A stretch of DNA of 64,000 nucleotides from VXNE01 sp965217825 (GTDB lineage Bacteria; Pseudomonadota; Gammaproteobacteria; Pseudomonadales; Azotimanducaceae). Position 1 is the first letter of the stretch. Each line of letters begins with the position of its first letter. The notes beneath the pieces were generated by a model. That model made no database searches and was not told the DNA's origin. It saw nothing but the letters and a program-made list of their open reading frames with translations. Of this stretch, positions 9,445-17,081 are shown piece by piece. A program made the translations under genes and the position numbers. The stretch lies in assembly GCA_965217825.1 (NCBI GenBank), contig OZ244571.1:2356001-2420000 (forward strand). Direction: 5' to 3'.

Positions 9445-10950
9445 CTATCGCTTTGGTAGCGCGAGTCGGACGGGTGACCACTGCAGATATTCGGCTTCCT
9501 GTTCGAGGTCGAGTTGGGTCAGCGGATGCTGGCCAATCCAGTTCCTGGGGAACGACAACCGGATGATGTCGTCTTCGGCGCGGACATCGAATGGCGGCAG
9601 CGCCAGTTCCGACCGGCCTCGGTGCAACACCACCGAGATGCGCAGCAGAACGCATAGCTTCCCAAGGTCGAGGGCATCGACGAAATCCTCGGCGGGAAAT
9701 TTGCGCCGGTGCGCGCGCACGAGCAGGGACAGCCGATGCTGTTCCGGACGCGAGAACCCGGGCATGTCCATGTTGTCCAGCAGATAGCCACCGTGCTTGT
9801 GGTACTGGCTATGGGCGATGTCGAGGCCGATCTCGTGCAACACGGCGCTCCAGCGCAACAAGGGGATGAGGTTGGGGTCGATGTCGCTCCAGTAGGGTCC
9901 GACGCGATCGAAGAGATCCTGCGCGGTTGCGGCGACGCGGGAGGCGTGATCCTGGTCGACATTGAATCGGCGGGCCAGGTCGAGCACCGTCTTCTCGCGG
10001 ATATCCTGATCGTGAATCCTTCCCACAAGGTCGTGCAGCAGGCCTTCGCGCAAGGCGCCATTGGATACGGTCAGTCTGTCGATGTCGAGCGCGTCGAATA
10101 GGGCGCGCAGTATCGCCACTCCGCCGGGAAATACCGGCGCGCGTTGGCTGTCCACGCCAGCGAAGTCGAAGTTGGCGGTGTGGCCGCTTTCGATCAACCG
10201 TTGCGTGACGTGGTCCAGGCCGTCGCGCGTAATGTCCTTGCCGCCGAGTTCCGATTCGATGATGTCGCGCACGGCGATGATGGTGCCGGAGGCCCCGACT
10301 GCGTTGTCCCAGCCGCGGGCGCGGAAGATGCGCTCGACGATCTCGAATTCCAGCCTCGCGACTCGCTCTGCGGCCGCCATGCCATCCGCATCGATGCGGC
10401 CGCCTTCGAAGTAGCTGGCGGACAGATCCGCGCAGCCGATGTACAGGCTCTCGGCCAGTTGCGGTTGGAACCTTTGTCCCAGGATCAGTTCGGTGCTGCC
10501 ACCGCCTATGTCGATAACGAGCCGTGTGTCGTGATAGTCCTCCAGGGAGTGGGAGACGCCCAGGTAGATCAACCGCGCTTCCTCTCGACCGCTGATGACC
10601 TCGACCTGGTGGCCCAGAACTTCGTCCACGCGAGCGATGAACTGTTGGCTGTTGCGCGCCTTGCGCAGGGTGTTGGTACCGACCACGCGCACGTTGCCCG
10701 CCGGCAGTTGACGGAGGCGCTGGCTCAACCGTTCCAGGCATTCCAACGCTCGGGCGGTGGACTTCGGGGAAAGCATGTTGGCGGGGCCCAGACCCTCGGC
10801 CAGGCGCACCATTTCGCGGTGCTTGTCGACGATCTGCAGGCGATCGCCCCGGTCGCGGGCGACGATGAGATGGAAGCTGTTGGAACCGAGATCCAGCGCA
10901 GCGTAGGTTTGCTTTGCGTCGTTTTGCGGACGGGCGCTGATTTCGGCCAT
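9445..10950 (-). CDS. ppx: Exopolyphosphatase (Ppx/GppA family)
   Basis: Hydrolyses terminal phosphate from polyphosphate and so opposes the neighbouring Ppk. The actin-like ASKHA fold is shown by phosphate-1 motif ALDLGSNSFHLIVAR (residues 18-32), catalytic Glu region ISGREEARLIYLG (Glu123/124) and phosphate-2 motif VIDIGGGSTELILG. An HD-like helical C-terminal domain (HEIGLDIAHSQYHKHGGYLL) is present as in long Ppx enzymes. At 501 aa it matches the Ppx length better than GppA. It is convergent with ppk rather than in a ppk-ppx operon as in E. coli, so the two would be regulated separately. Confidence 0.95.
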   Translation of the reverse strand: MAEISARPQNDAKQTYAALDLGSNSFHLIVARDRGDRLQIVDKHREMVRLAEGLGPANMLSPKSTARALECLERLSQRLRQLPAGNVRVVGTNTLRKARNSQQFIARVDEVLGHQVEVISGREEARLIYLGVSHSLEDYHDTRLVIDIGGGSTELILGQRFQPQLAESLYIGCADLSASYFEGGRIDADGMAAAERVARLEFEIVERIFRARGWDNAVGASGTIIAVRDIIESELGGKDITRDGLDHVTQRLIESGHTANFDFAGVDSQRAPVFPGGVAILRALFDALDIDRLTVSNGALREGLLHDLVGRIHDQDIREKTVLDLARRFNVDQDHASRVAATAQDLFDRVGPYWSDIDPNLIPLLRWSAVLHEIGLDIAHSQYHKHGGYLLDNMDMPGFSRPEQHRLSLLVRAHRRKFPAEDFVDALDLGKLCVLLRISVVLHRGRSELALPPFDVRAEDDIIRLSFPRNWIGQHPLTQLDLEQEAEYLQWSPVRLALPKR

Positions 10951-11023
10951 CTGGAAGAAATTCTACTCCCTTGCCCCGGACGCCTACCACTTGAAATCTC
11001 GCCAGGCTGAAGCCGTGGGATTC

Positions 11024-11275
11024 TTTTGGGACGGGACTCTTTTGGGACCGGGACTCTTTTGGGACAGCCACCCGGCGGCGACATTGGGACACCCACGGCG
11101 GCGGCGACATTGGGACAGCCACCCAGGGCGAGATTGGGACAGGGCGAGATTGGGACAGCCACCCAGCGGCAACTTTGGGACACTCACAAGCGCGTTTGGG
11201 ACAGGCACGGTTGGTCGCTTTGGGACACCCATTGCCGTTCGCTTACGGTCGGCGTCGGGCTTGGGACACCCACCC
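11024..11275. repeat. Cluster of short degenerate repeats, core TTTGGGACA(G/C)(C/G)CACCC
   Basis: About ten direct copies of a 9-16 bp unit occur in 250 bp: 11024-11032, 11040-11048, 11057-11073, 11083-11096, 11109-11124, 11133-11142, 11149-11164, 11174-11187, 11195-11208, 11219-11231 and 11260-11275. The best copies read ATTGGGACAGCCACCC, and the complement begins GGGTGGCTGTCCC. Spacing is irregular, and several spacers contain a second short word (GGCGGCGACA or GGGCGAG). It fills the non-coding stretch between the divergent ppx and flavin-reductase genes. It resembles REP-type or iteron-type repeats, but no RAYT transposase lies in the window. Open frames across it are low-complexity by-products of the repeat. 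Confidence 0.75.
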
Positions 11276-11319
11276 AGGGGGCGTGGGGTAACATGGCGGG
11301 CCTTACGCTGGAGGGAAGC

Positions 11320-11808
11320 ATGACGGAATTCCACGGTCGGGAGTTTCGCGAGACGATGGGCCAGTTCTGTACCGGCGTTGTCATCGTCGCCGGGGTGGAC
11401 GAGGGGGGAATGACAGGATTCTCGGCCCAGTCCTTCGTGTCGTTGTCGTTGGAACCGCCGCTGATTGCGGTCTGTCCGGCGAAGTCGAGCACGAGTTGGC
11501 CACGAATCCGGGATGCCGGCCGTTTCTGCATCAACGTATTGGCGGACGATCAGCGCCAGGTCAGTGAAGTGTTCGCGCAAAGCGGCCGCGTTGCCGATAT
11601 CGGCTGGCGCACGGGAATGTCCGGAGCTCCGATACTCGACGGCGTGCTGGCATACGTGGACTGCGCCCTGGAGGCGGAACATGACGCCGGCGATCACACC
11701 ATTGCCGTCGGCCGGGTATTGGACATCGATATTCTCGACGGATCGCGGGGCCCGCTGCTGTTTTTCCGGGGCGGGTATGGCGGTTTTCTTGAGACCGGTT
11801 CGCGATAG
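11320..11808 (+). CDS. Flavin reductase domain protein (HpaC/NtaF-like)
   Basis: Protein of 162 aa with an FMN-binding split-barrel fold that typically reduces FMN or FAD with NAD(P)H for a partner monooxygenase. The family pattern is clear: REFRETMGQFCTGVVIVAGVD, GMTGFSAQSFVSLSLEPPLI, a central FCINVLADDQRQVSEVFA and the C-terminal strand 'GPLLFFRGGYGGF'. The start ATG at 11320 is preceded by GAGGGAAG; an ATG at 11293 in frame is possible. No monooxygenase lies next to it; glcB follows 84 bp downstream. The physiological partner is therefore unknown. Confidence 0.9.
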   Translation: MTEFHGREFRETMGQFCTGVVIVAGVDEGGMTGFSAQSFVSLSLEPPLIAVCPAKSSTSWPRIRDAGRFCINVLADDQRQVSEVFAQSGRVADIGWRTGMSGAPILDGVLAYVDCALEAEHDAGDHTIAVGRVLDIDILDGSRGPLLFFRGGYGGFLETGSR

Positions 11809-11851
11809 CGCAGTTCGTGCGCGCTTGCGGGCACGCCGACGGAAACGGTAT

Positions 11852-11874
11852 TTTGCCTGTCTCTTTCAGGCAAA
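11852..11874 (+). promoter_or_regulatory. Stem-loop just upstream of glcB
   Basis: A perfect 8-bp stem (TTTGCCTG at 11852-11859, CAGGCAAA at 11867-11874) with a pyrimidine-rich 7-nt loop ends 18 nt before the glcB ATG. It could end the flavin-reductase transcript or act as an operator or leader structure for glcB. No U-tract follows, which argues against a simple intrinsic terminator. Confidence 0.4.
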
Positions 11875-11892
11875 CATCTATAGCGAGGCACC

Positions 11893-14076
11893 ATGACGGA
11901 ACGAGTTCAGCGGGGCGGGTTGCGAGTAGCCAAGGTGCTCGATGATCTTGTGGCGGAGCGCATGCTGCCGGACACGGGCATCGAGCTGGACGCGTTCTGG
12001 AACGGGTTCGAATCCATCGTCGACGACTTGACGCCAAAGAACCGCGCGCTGCTGCAAACGCGCGATGCGCTGCAAGAAAAGATCGACGCATGGCATCTGG
12101 CGCGCAAAGGCCAGATGCACGATCCCGCCGCTTACAAGGCTTTCCTCTCAGAGATCGGCTACATCGTTCCGGAGGGCGGCGACTTCGAGATCGAGACCGC
12201 CAACGTCGACCCGGAGATCGCTTCGGTGGCGGGACCGCAGCTCGTCGTCCCGGTGATGAACGCGCGCTATGCGCTGAATGCGGCCAATGCCCGTTGGGGC
12301 AGTCTTTACGACGCCTTCTACGGCACCGACATCATTGACGAGACGCCGGGACGCGAAAAGGGAAACAGCTACAACCCGGCCCGCGGCGAGTTGGTCGTGG
12401 AACGAACCGCGCGTGTGCTGGATGACATCGTGCCGTTGGCGCAGGGCTCCCACGCGGATGTGTCGAGCTATTTCGTCGATGCCCTGAACGGAGGTTTCGC
12501 GCTTGGCGTGACGCTGTCATCCGGCGCGCGGACAGGGCTATCCGATCCATCGCAGTTCGCGGGTTTCGTCGGCGAAGACGAGCCGTCCATCGTGCTGCTG
12601 CGCCACCACAACCTGCATATCGAGATTCAGGTCGACCGCAGCCACGAAGTGGGTGCCGCGCACCCTGCGGGAGTCAAGGATGTCGGACTCGAGTCGGCAC
12701 TGACCGTGATCCAGGACTGCGAGGATTCGGTAGCCGCCGTCGATGCGGAAGACAAGACCCTCGTCTACGGCAACTGGCTCGGACTGATGCGCGGCGACTT
12801 GACGGAAACTTTCGAAAAGGGCGGTGAAACCATCGTGCGTCGACTGGCGCCGGACCGGACATATACGGCCCCGGACGGCGGCTCGGTGACGCTACACGGG
12901 CGCAGCCTGATGCTGGTGCGCAACGTCGGTCATCTCATGACCAACGACGCGATCCTCGACAGCCGCGGCGACGAGGTATTCGAAGGCGTGCTCGACGCCG
13001 CCATGACGAGCCTGGCCGCACTGCACGACCTGCGCCGCGACGGGGAACTGGTCAACAGCCGCGCCGGCAGCGTCTACATCGTCAAGCCAAAGATGCACGG
13101 ACCGGAAGAAACGGCATTCACCTGTGAACTCTTTGATCGCGTGGAGGATATCCTTGGCCTCGCCCGCAACACTCTCAAGGTCGGCATCATGGACGAGGAA
13201 CGCCGTACAAGCCTCAACCTGCGCGAATGCATCCGCGTCGCGCGGGAGCGCGTGGTGTTCATCAACACCGGCTTTCTCGACCGCACGGGCGATGAGATCC
13301 ACACCAGCATGCAAGCAGGCGCGATGGTGCGCAAAGAGCCGATGAAACAGGAAACCTGGATCGGCGCGTACGAGGACGCCAACGTCGATGCCGGACTTGC
13401 CACCGGCTTCCCGGGCAGGGCGCAGATCGGCAAGGGCATGTGGCCGAAGCCCGATGAGATGAAAGAGATGCTGGTAACGAAGTCCAATCATCCGACCGCC
13501 GGCGCGGACTGCGCATGGGTGCCTTCGCCCACGGCGGCAACGCTGCACGCGCTGCACTATCACGCAGTGGATGTCGCCGACCGGCAGCGGGAACTGAAGT
13601 CGCGTTCCCGCGCCAAGGTTGACGACATCCTGACGATCCCGCTCCTCATGGGCGAAAACCTCTCGCCGGATGAAGTGCAAGCGGAGCTGGACAACAATGC
13701 CCAGGGCATTCTCGGCTACGTGGTGCGCTGGATCGATCACGGCGTCGGCTGTTCCAAGGTGCCCGACATCAACGATGTGGGATTGATGGAAGACCGGGCC
13801 ACCTGCCGCATCTCAAGCCAGCACATCACCAACTGGATGCACCACGGCATCGTCGCGCAAGCACAGGTGCGGGCGACCATGGAACGCATGGCGGCGGTGG
13901 TCGACGCGCAGAACGCTGACGATGAGGAGTACTCCGACATGGCGCCGGCATTCGACGATAGCCTCGCCTTCCAGGCGGCCTGCGACCTGGTGTTCAAGGG
14001 ATTGGAACAACCCAACGGCTATACGGAACCTATACTCCACGCGCGGCGGCGGGAGCTGAAGGCGCGGCAGGGGTGA
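11893..14076 (+). CDS. glcB: Malate synthase G
   Basis: Condenses glyoxylate with acetyl-CoA to malate, the second step of glyoxylate assimilation. Its 727 aa and domain order match the large monomeric G isoform: N-terminal clasp (LRVAKVLDDLVAERMLPDTG), inserted alpha/beta domain, a TIM barrel with VYIVKPKMHGPEE and KVGIMDEERRTSLNLRECI (catalytic Arg and Glu region), FINTGFLDRTGDEIHTSM, and the C-terminal plug with 'EDRATCRISSQHITNWMHHG' carrying the catalytic Asp loop. The start ATG 11893 has a GAGG site 7 nt upstream. The stop is 25 bp from the left end of the IS element, so the insertion did not damage the gene. Isocitrate lyase is not in the window. Confidence 0.97.
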   Translation: MTERVQRGGLRVAKVLDDLVAERMLPDTGIELDAFWNGFESIVDDLTPKNRALLQTRDALQEKIDAWHLARKGQMHDPAAYKAFLSEIGYIVPEGGDFEIETANVDPEIASVAGPQLVVPVMNARYALNAANARWGSLYDAFYGTDIIDETPGREKGNSYNPARGELVVERTARVLDDIVPLAQGSHADVSSYFVDALNGGFALGVTLSSGARTGLSDPSQFAGFVGEDEPSIVLLRHHNLHIEIQVDRSHEVGAAHPAGVKDVGLESALTVIQDCEDSVAAVDAEDKTLVYGNWLGLMRGDLTETFEKGGETIVRRLAPDRTYTAPDGGSVTLHGRSLMLVRNVGHLMTNDAILDSRGDEVFEGVLDAAMTSLAALHDLRRDGELVNSRAGSVYIVKPKMHGPEETAFTCELFDRVEDILGLARNTLKVGIMDEERRTSLNLRECIRVARERVVFINTGFLDRTGDEIHTSMQAGAMVRKEPMKQETWIGAYEDANVDAGLATGFPGRAQIGKGMWPKPDEMKEMLVTKSNHPTAGADCAWVPSPTAATLHALHYHAVDVADRQRELKSRSRAKVDDILTIPLLMGENLSPDEVQAELDNNAQGILGYVVRWIDHGVGCSKVPDINDVGLMEDRATCRISSQHITNWMHHGIVAQAQVRATMERMAAVVDAQNADDEEYSDMAPAFDDSLAFQAACDLVFKGLEQPNGYTEPILHARRRELKARQG

Positions 14077-14093
14077 ACGAAGCACTTGGCTCC

Positions 14094-14101
14094 CTTCGAT
14101 A
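14094..14101. repeat. Target-site duplication, left copy (8 bp)
   Basis: CTTCGATA immediately precedes the left terminal inverted repeat. The identical octamer follows the right terminal inverted repeat at 16948-16955. An 8-bp duplication is the expected size for IS1595-family transposition. Confidence 0.9.
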
Positions 14102-14129
14102 GGGATTTACATACGTGATTATATCTGGC
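14102..14129 (+). repeat. IS1595 left terminal inverted repeat (28 bp)
   Basis: This is an exact inverted match to 16920-16947 over 28 positions. It begins with GGGATTT, and the pairing stops one base further in. Confidence 0.93.
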
Positions 14130-14155
14130 GCGGCGCCGACCCTGTTCCCGCATTT

Positions 14156-14362
14156 TTACGAGCAAGACCCCGCCAGCTCGTCGAGGAAATCGGGTACGTC
14201 GAGAAGGGACTCGTAATATTCGCTGTCGACGTCGTCTTCGCCCGTAGCCTCGTCGGCGTCGTCTTCGGAGCAGGAGTGCTCAAGTCCAATCCAGCTCGAC
14301 CATATAATGCGCTTTTCGCGGCGCATTAAATAACTATTGTTCATCGGTATGATTCCTTTCAT
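14156..14362 (-). CDS. Small acidic passenger protein of the IS element (unknown)
   Basis: Protein of 62-68 aa. The C-terminal two thirds are strongly acidic (CSEDDADEATGEDDVDSEYY, then ESLLDVPDFLDELAGSCS), and the N-terminus is basic (MRREKRIIWSSWIGLEH). Two starts are possible: ATG 14362 or ATG 14344. Each is preceded by the same 16-nt stretch GGAATCATACCGATGA with an AAGGA ribosome site, because that stretch is tandemly duplicated. It lies downstream of the membrane-protein passenger on the same strand, separated by a stem-loop. The polarity, a basic head and an acidic tail, suggests an adaptor, inhibitor or decoy, but no family is recognised. Confidence 0.55.
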   Translation of the reverse strand: MKGIIPMNNSYLMRREKRIIWSSWIGLEHSCSEDDADEATGEDDVDSEYYESLLDVPDFLDELAGSCS

Positions 14363-14385
14363 CGGTATGATTCCTTGATGGGCAG

Positions 14386-14414
14386 AAGCCCGGCTGCGGT
14401 ATACAGCCGGGCTT
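14386..14414 (-). terminator. GC-rich stem-loop between the two passenger genes
   Basis: A perfect 11-bp stem (AAGCCCGGCTG at 14386-14396, CAGCCGGGCTT at 14404-14414) with a 7-nt loop lies 22 nt after the stop of the membrane-protein passenger. No U-run follows on the minus strand, so it may be an attenuator or processing hairpin that lowers expression of the acidic protein rather than a full terminator. Confidence 0.5.
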
Positions 14415-14436
14415 CACTTGTTTCTAGTACTGCGGG

Positions 14437-15282
14437 CTACTCTTGGACCGCCTGTTCTTGGGTAAGGCTGATCTCGATTTTGAACAGCAGAAGCAGGAAT
14501 AGCATGGCCAGCACGAAGGCTCCTAAGTACGGCAGCGAGCCCAAGCTTTCCGCTCCTTCCCTTATCGCGGCGGCTCCTCTCTCGGCCTCCCGCCCCGCCC
14601 TGGCCACGGATGCGTCCAGCGACTTGCTGAAATCGTTTTCGTAGCCTACCAGCGGCTGCCTCATAACCTCCCCCAAGTGCGCCCTGAATGATGGCTGTAT
14701 GGGCTTGCCCGCTTTGGCTATGTCTCCAGAATCGTCCAGCTCTATCTCACTGCCATAGTATTCCACCAAGTCCTCGGCGTACGCTACGAGACCGTTCAGC
14801 GCTTCCTCCATCTGGGAGAGCATCTCTTCTATGGTCGCGGTCTCGCTCAGCTTGGAATAGATGGAGTTGTCGATATTGTCCACGACGTCGGTTACATAGC
14901 CTTTGTAGTTTTTGGTCGAATAACCCAACTCCGCTGCATCAACCAGAGGCATTAGCACTGCCACGGCTGCTTCGATCTTGTCGTCCCACGGCCCTGGCTC
15001 CTCTCCCGGATCGTCGCCGCTCTGCTTCGGAGCGGCTAGCTCACCCTCAGGCTCGGGCTCCCGAGCCTTCGGTTGCTCGTTTTGCACTCCCGGAGGCGCG
15101 AACGAGACTCGTTCGGCGGGAGCGACAGAAACGTCGGTCGAGGACGAGAGGCTGATCGCGCTGGACGCCAGCGTCAGCGCCCCGCCTGCCAGCGCCAAAA
15201 CGACGACTACCACAGAGACAAGTCGCATCCACCGCAGCAGGCGTTTCTCAACTGCCTCAATGATCATCACGATTCTTTTCAT
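14437..15282 (-). CDS. Two-helix membrane protein, IS passenger (unknown)
   Basis: Protein of 281 aa. The start is ATG 15282 (MKRIVMIIEAVEKRLLRWMR), preceded by AAAGG at good spacing; longer in-frame readings lack a ribosome site. One membrane helix is near the N-terminus (LVSVVVVVLALAGGALTLAS, about residues 21-40) and one is at the C-terminus (YLGAFVLAMLFLLLLFKIEI, about 249-268). Between them lie a Pro/Glu-rich segment (EQPKAREPEPEGELAAPKQS) and an alpha-helical region (TIEEMLSQMEEALNGLVAYAEDLVEYY). Both termini would face the same side, with a roughly 200-residue loop outside or in the periplasm. It is not recognised as any transposition function. Codon use and GC match the transposase, so it travels with the element. 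Confidence 0.7.
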   Translation of the reverse strand: MKRIVMIIEAVEKRLLRWMRLVSVVVVVLALAGGALTLASSAISLSSSTDVSVAPAERVSFAPPGVQNEQPKAREPEPEGELAAPKQSGDDPGEEPGPWDDKIEAAVAVLMPLVDAAELGYSTKNYKGYVTDVVDNIDNSIYSKLSETATIEEMLSQMEEALNGLVAYAEDLVEYYGSEIELDDSGDIAKAGKPIQPSFRAHLGEVMRQPLVGYENDFSKSLDASVARAGREAERGAAAIREGAESLGSLPYLGAFVLAMLFLLLLFKIEISLTQEQAVQE

Positions 15283-15627
15283 TCCATAACCTTTTGTCAG
15301 GTGCAGCACCAACGCCGCCCGCAAATGGCGTCGGGCCGTGCGTACCAAGCCTACGGTTAAGCAGTCAGGTGCCGCCTATTCACCCAAGCTTGGGGAGCTA
15401 CCCTTCGCTTAGAAAAAGGCTTTTGTATTCGGCGGCTGGCCCGACATCGGGCGAACCGCAGACTTGGTATTCGCGAGACTGACTCTGTGCTTTCTCCAGC
15501 GGGATGTCAAATGCTGTCAAGAATCAGCAGTCCCGCCCTATCCTGTGATCTATGGACGCCTATAGATAGAGCGAGATATTCTAAGCAAATCAAGGCGTTT
15601 AGCCGTGTTTGGGCACATCTGCTCACT

Positions 15628-15662
15628 AAAGGACCTGTGAAGCAACTTCACAGGCATTACAG
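15628..15662 (+). promoter_or_regulatory. Structured translation-initiation region of the transposase
   Basis: A Shine-Dalgarno-like AAAGGA (15628-15633) is followed directly by a perfect 9-bp hairpin (CCTGTGAAG 15634-15642, loop CAA, CTTCACAGG 15646-15654), then 8 nt, then the ATG at 15663. Unfolded, the SD is 29 nt from the start, too far to work; folded, the hairpin would bring the two into normal spacing. Alternatively the hairpin blocks initiation. Either way it probably restrains transposase synthesis. Confidence 0.5.
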
Positions 15663-16643
15663 ATGCGGCGCAAGCGCAAGCAACGCCGGTCGGCCAAAGG
15701 ACCGGGCCGAAACGAACGGATAGGGATTTCTCTTGAACAGCTATTCTACGAAATAATCCCCGACGAGGAATCCGCTCGGCGCTGGCTGGAGGGGCTGCGC
15801 TGGGGCAAGGACGGATGCGATAGATTCTGCCCTCATTGCGGCGGCGTGGACACGTACGAAACCAAGTCGGGCAGGCCTCAGCCCTACCGCTGTCGAGATT
15901 GCAAGAAGTGGTTCAGCGTCAGGGTGGGGACTGTCATGCAGTCCAGCAAACTTCCTTTTCGCAAGTGGATCATCGCGGCGTACTTGCTGAGCACGTCGAT
16001 CAAGGGAGTGTCGAGCATGAAGATGCACCGCGACCTGGGAGTGACGCAGAAGACAGCTTGGATGCTGGCGCACAAACTGCGCCAAGGGTTTCTCGCGGCG
16101 GTCGAGACAGGGGATTTGGAAGGCACAGTGGAAGCGGACGAAACCTACGTCGGCGGACTGGAGAAGAACAAGCACTGGGACAAGAAGCTCAGGGCCGGTC
16201 GCGGCGCCGTCGGCAAAGCGGTGGTCGCCGGAGTCAAAGCCCGCCACAACAAGCAGGTTCGAGCGGCTGTCGTGCCGAGCGCCAATAAGATAATCTTGCA
16301 GAGCTTCGTGCGCAAGCACGTCAAGCCGGGCGCGAATCTCTATACGGACGAGCTGCCGAGCTATGACGGGATGCCCGAGTTCTTTCATTGCTCCGTCGCG
16401 CATTCTCGCGGCCAGTACGTGGACGGAGACGCGCATACAAACGGAATAGAGTCGTTCTGGGCTCTGATCAAGCGGGGCCACAAAGGCGTCTACCACAAAT
16501 GGAGCGACAAGCACTTGCAGCGGTACATCGACGAGTTCGCGGGGCGCTTCAACGCGAGAAAGCTGGATACTGTAGACCAGATGGCGCTGCTGTTTCTCGG
16601 TATCGAAGGGCATCTCCTGCCGTGGAAGAAATTGATTAAGTAG
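15663..16643 (+). CDS. IS1595-family transposase (ISXO2-like DDE domain)
   Basis: Catalyses cut-and-paste movement of the surrounding element. It is 326 aa. The N-terminal zinc ribbon has Cys56-X2-Cys59 (CPHCGG) and Cys77-X2-Cys80 (CRDCKKWF). A helix-turn-helix-like segment follows (SIKGVSSMKMHRDLGVTQKT). The ISXO2-type catalytic core has VEADETYVGG (Asp159), LYTDELPSY (Asp229) and 'DAHTNGIESFWALIKRGHKG' (Asn260, Glu263). The length is full and no frameshift is seen, so the enzyme should be active. The start follows the hairpin described at 15628-15662. Confidence 0.95.
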   Translation: MRRKRKQRRSAKGPGRNERIGISLEQLFYEIIPDEESARRWLEGLRWGKDGCDRFCPHCGGVDTYETKSGRPQPYRCRDCKKWFSVRVGTVMQSSKLPFRKWIIAAYLLSTSIKGVSSMKMHRDLGVTQKTAWMLAHKLRQGFLAAVETGDLEGTVEADETYVGGLEKNKHWDKKLRAGRGAVGKAVVAGVKARHNKQVRAAVVPSANKIILQSFVRKHVKPGANLYTDELPSYDGMPEFFHCSVAHSRGQYVDGDAHTNGIESFWALIKRGHKGVYHKWSDKHLQRYIDEFAGRFNARKLDTVDQMALLFLGIEGHLLPWKKLIK

Positions 16644-16724
16644 GCTCTAATCCAAGCGAGCTGTAATCCCTCCTAGAACCAGCGGCCTAAATACACTCCC
16701 AACCGAACTCAGCGGAAACTTGAA

Positions 16725-16889
16725 ATGGCTGGCACCAAGCAACGAAAGTACATCACGGACGACAAGCACTTCATGGGAGTACCCAAGATCGAAGCGTCCC
16801 CGGAAGAGATTCTCCGGGCTATGTTCAGGGCGGTGGACAAGGATGTTGCCGCGAGAACGAGAAGAGGAGGCAAGCAGCGAAAGCGGTAG
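16725..16889 (+). CDS. Small basic ORF downstream of the transposase
   Basis: A 54-aa frame (MAGTKQRKYITDDKHFMGVP at the start, EASPEEILRAMFRAVDKDVA in the middle, RTRRGGKQRKR at the end) runs from ATG 16725 to TAG 16889, 81 nt after the transposase stop. It has a helical, charged core and a very basic tail suited to nucleic-acid binding. The codon pattern is convincing for a gene this short, and it ends 30 nt before the right terminal repeat. It could be an accessory transposition protein. No family assigned. Confidence 0.55.
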   Translation: MAGTKQRKYITDDKHFMGVPKIEASPEEILRAMFRAVDKDVAARTRRGGKQRKR

Positions 16890-16919
16890 GAGCCTCGCTT
16901 GCGCAGATCGCTTCCGGCT

Positions 16920-16947
16920 GCCAGATATAATCACGTATGTAAATCCC
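16920..16947 (-). repeat. IS1595 right terminal inverted repeat (28 bp)
   Basis: Exact reverse complement of 14102-14129. It is followed directly by the duplicated target CTTCGATA at 16948-16955. Confidence 0.93.
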
Positions 16948-16955
16948 CTTCGATA
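16948..16955. repeat. Target-site duplication, right copy (8 bp)
   Basis: CTTCGATA, identical to 14094-14101. The following 126 bp up to the toxin gene hold no recognisable feature. Confidence 0.9.
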
Positions 16956-17081
16956 GGGCTGGACTTCTGCCGATCTGCTGACCGGCCTGAAGTGAGTTGG
17001 GGTCGCGAACGCGCTGAGTTCGACGAGCAGCCGACGCCGAACGTGAAGTCCCGCGCCAAGTGACTTCCGATTGGGCGAGTG

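Larger units (their letters stand above)
14102..16947 (+). mobile_element. Complete IS1595-family insertion sequence carrying passenger genes (2846 bp)
   Basis: Both boundaries are fixed by sequence. A 28-bp perfect terminal inverted repeat starts GGGATTTACATACGTGATTA at 14102-14129; its reverse complement is at 16920-16947 and ends TGTAAATCCC. Direct 8-bp duplications CTTCGATA flank the element. Inside are an IS1595-type transposase (plus strand), a small basic ORF after it, and two minus-strand genes of unknown function occupying the left third. The length is far above the roughly 1 kb of a minimal IS1595 member, so the left genes are true passengers. Perfect TIRs and an undecayed TSD indicate a recent insertion, between glcB and the toxin-antitoxin locus. 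Confidence 0.93.

Noticed and set aside
11024..11275. CRISPR array
   Set aside because: Units are only 9-16 bp, imperfect, and separated by irregular 1-28 bp gaps, and no cas genes are near.
10984..11697. Minus-strand frames rich in VPMSPPGGCPK-like repeats
   Set aside because: They are translations of the short DNA repeats at 11024-11275 plus the antisense of the flavin reductase.
15741..16613. 290-codon minus-strand frame inside the IS element
   Set aside because: It is the exact antisense of the transposase core, with no domain or ribosome site.
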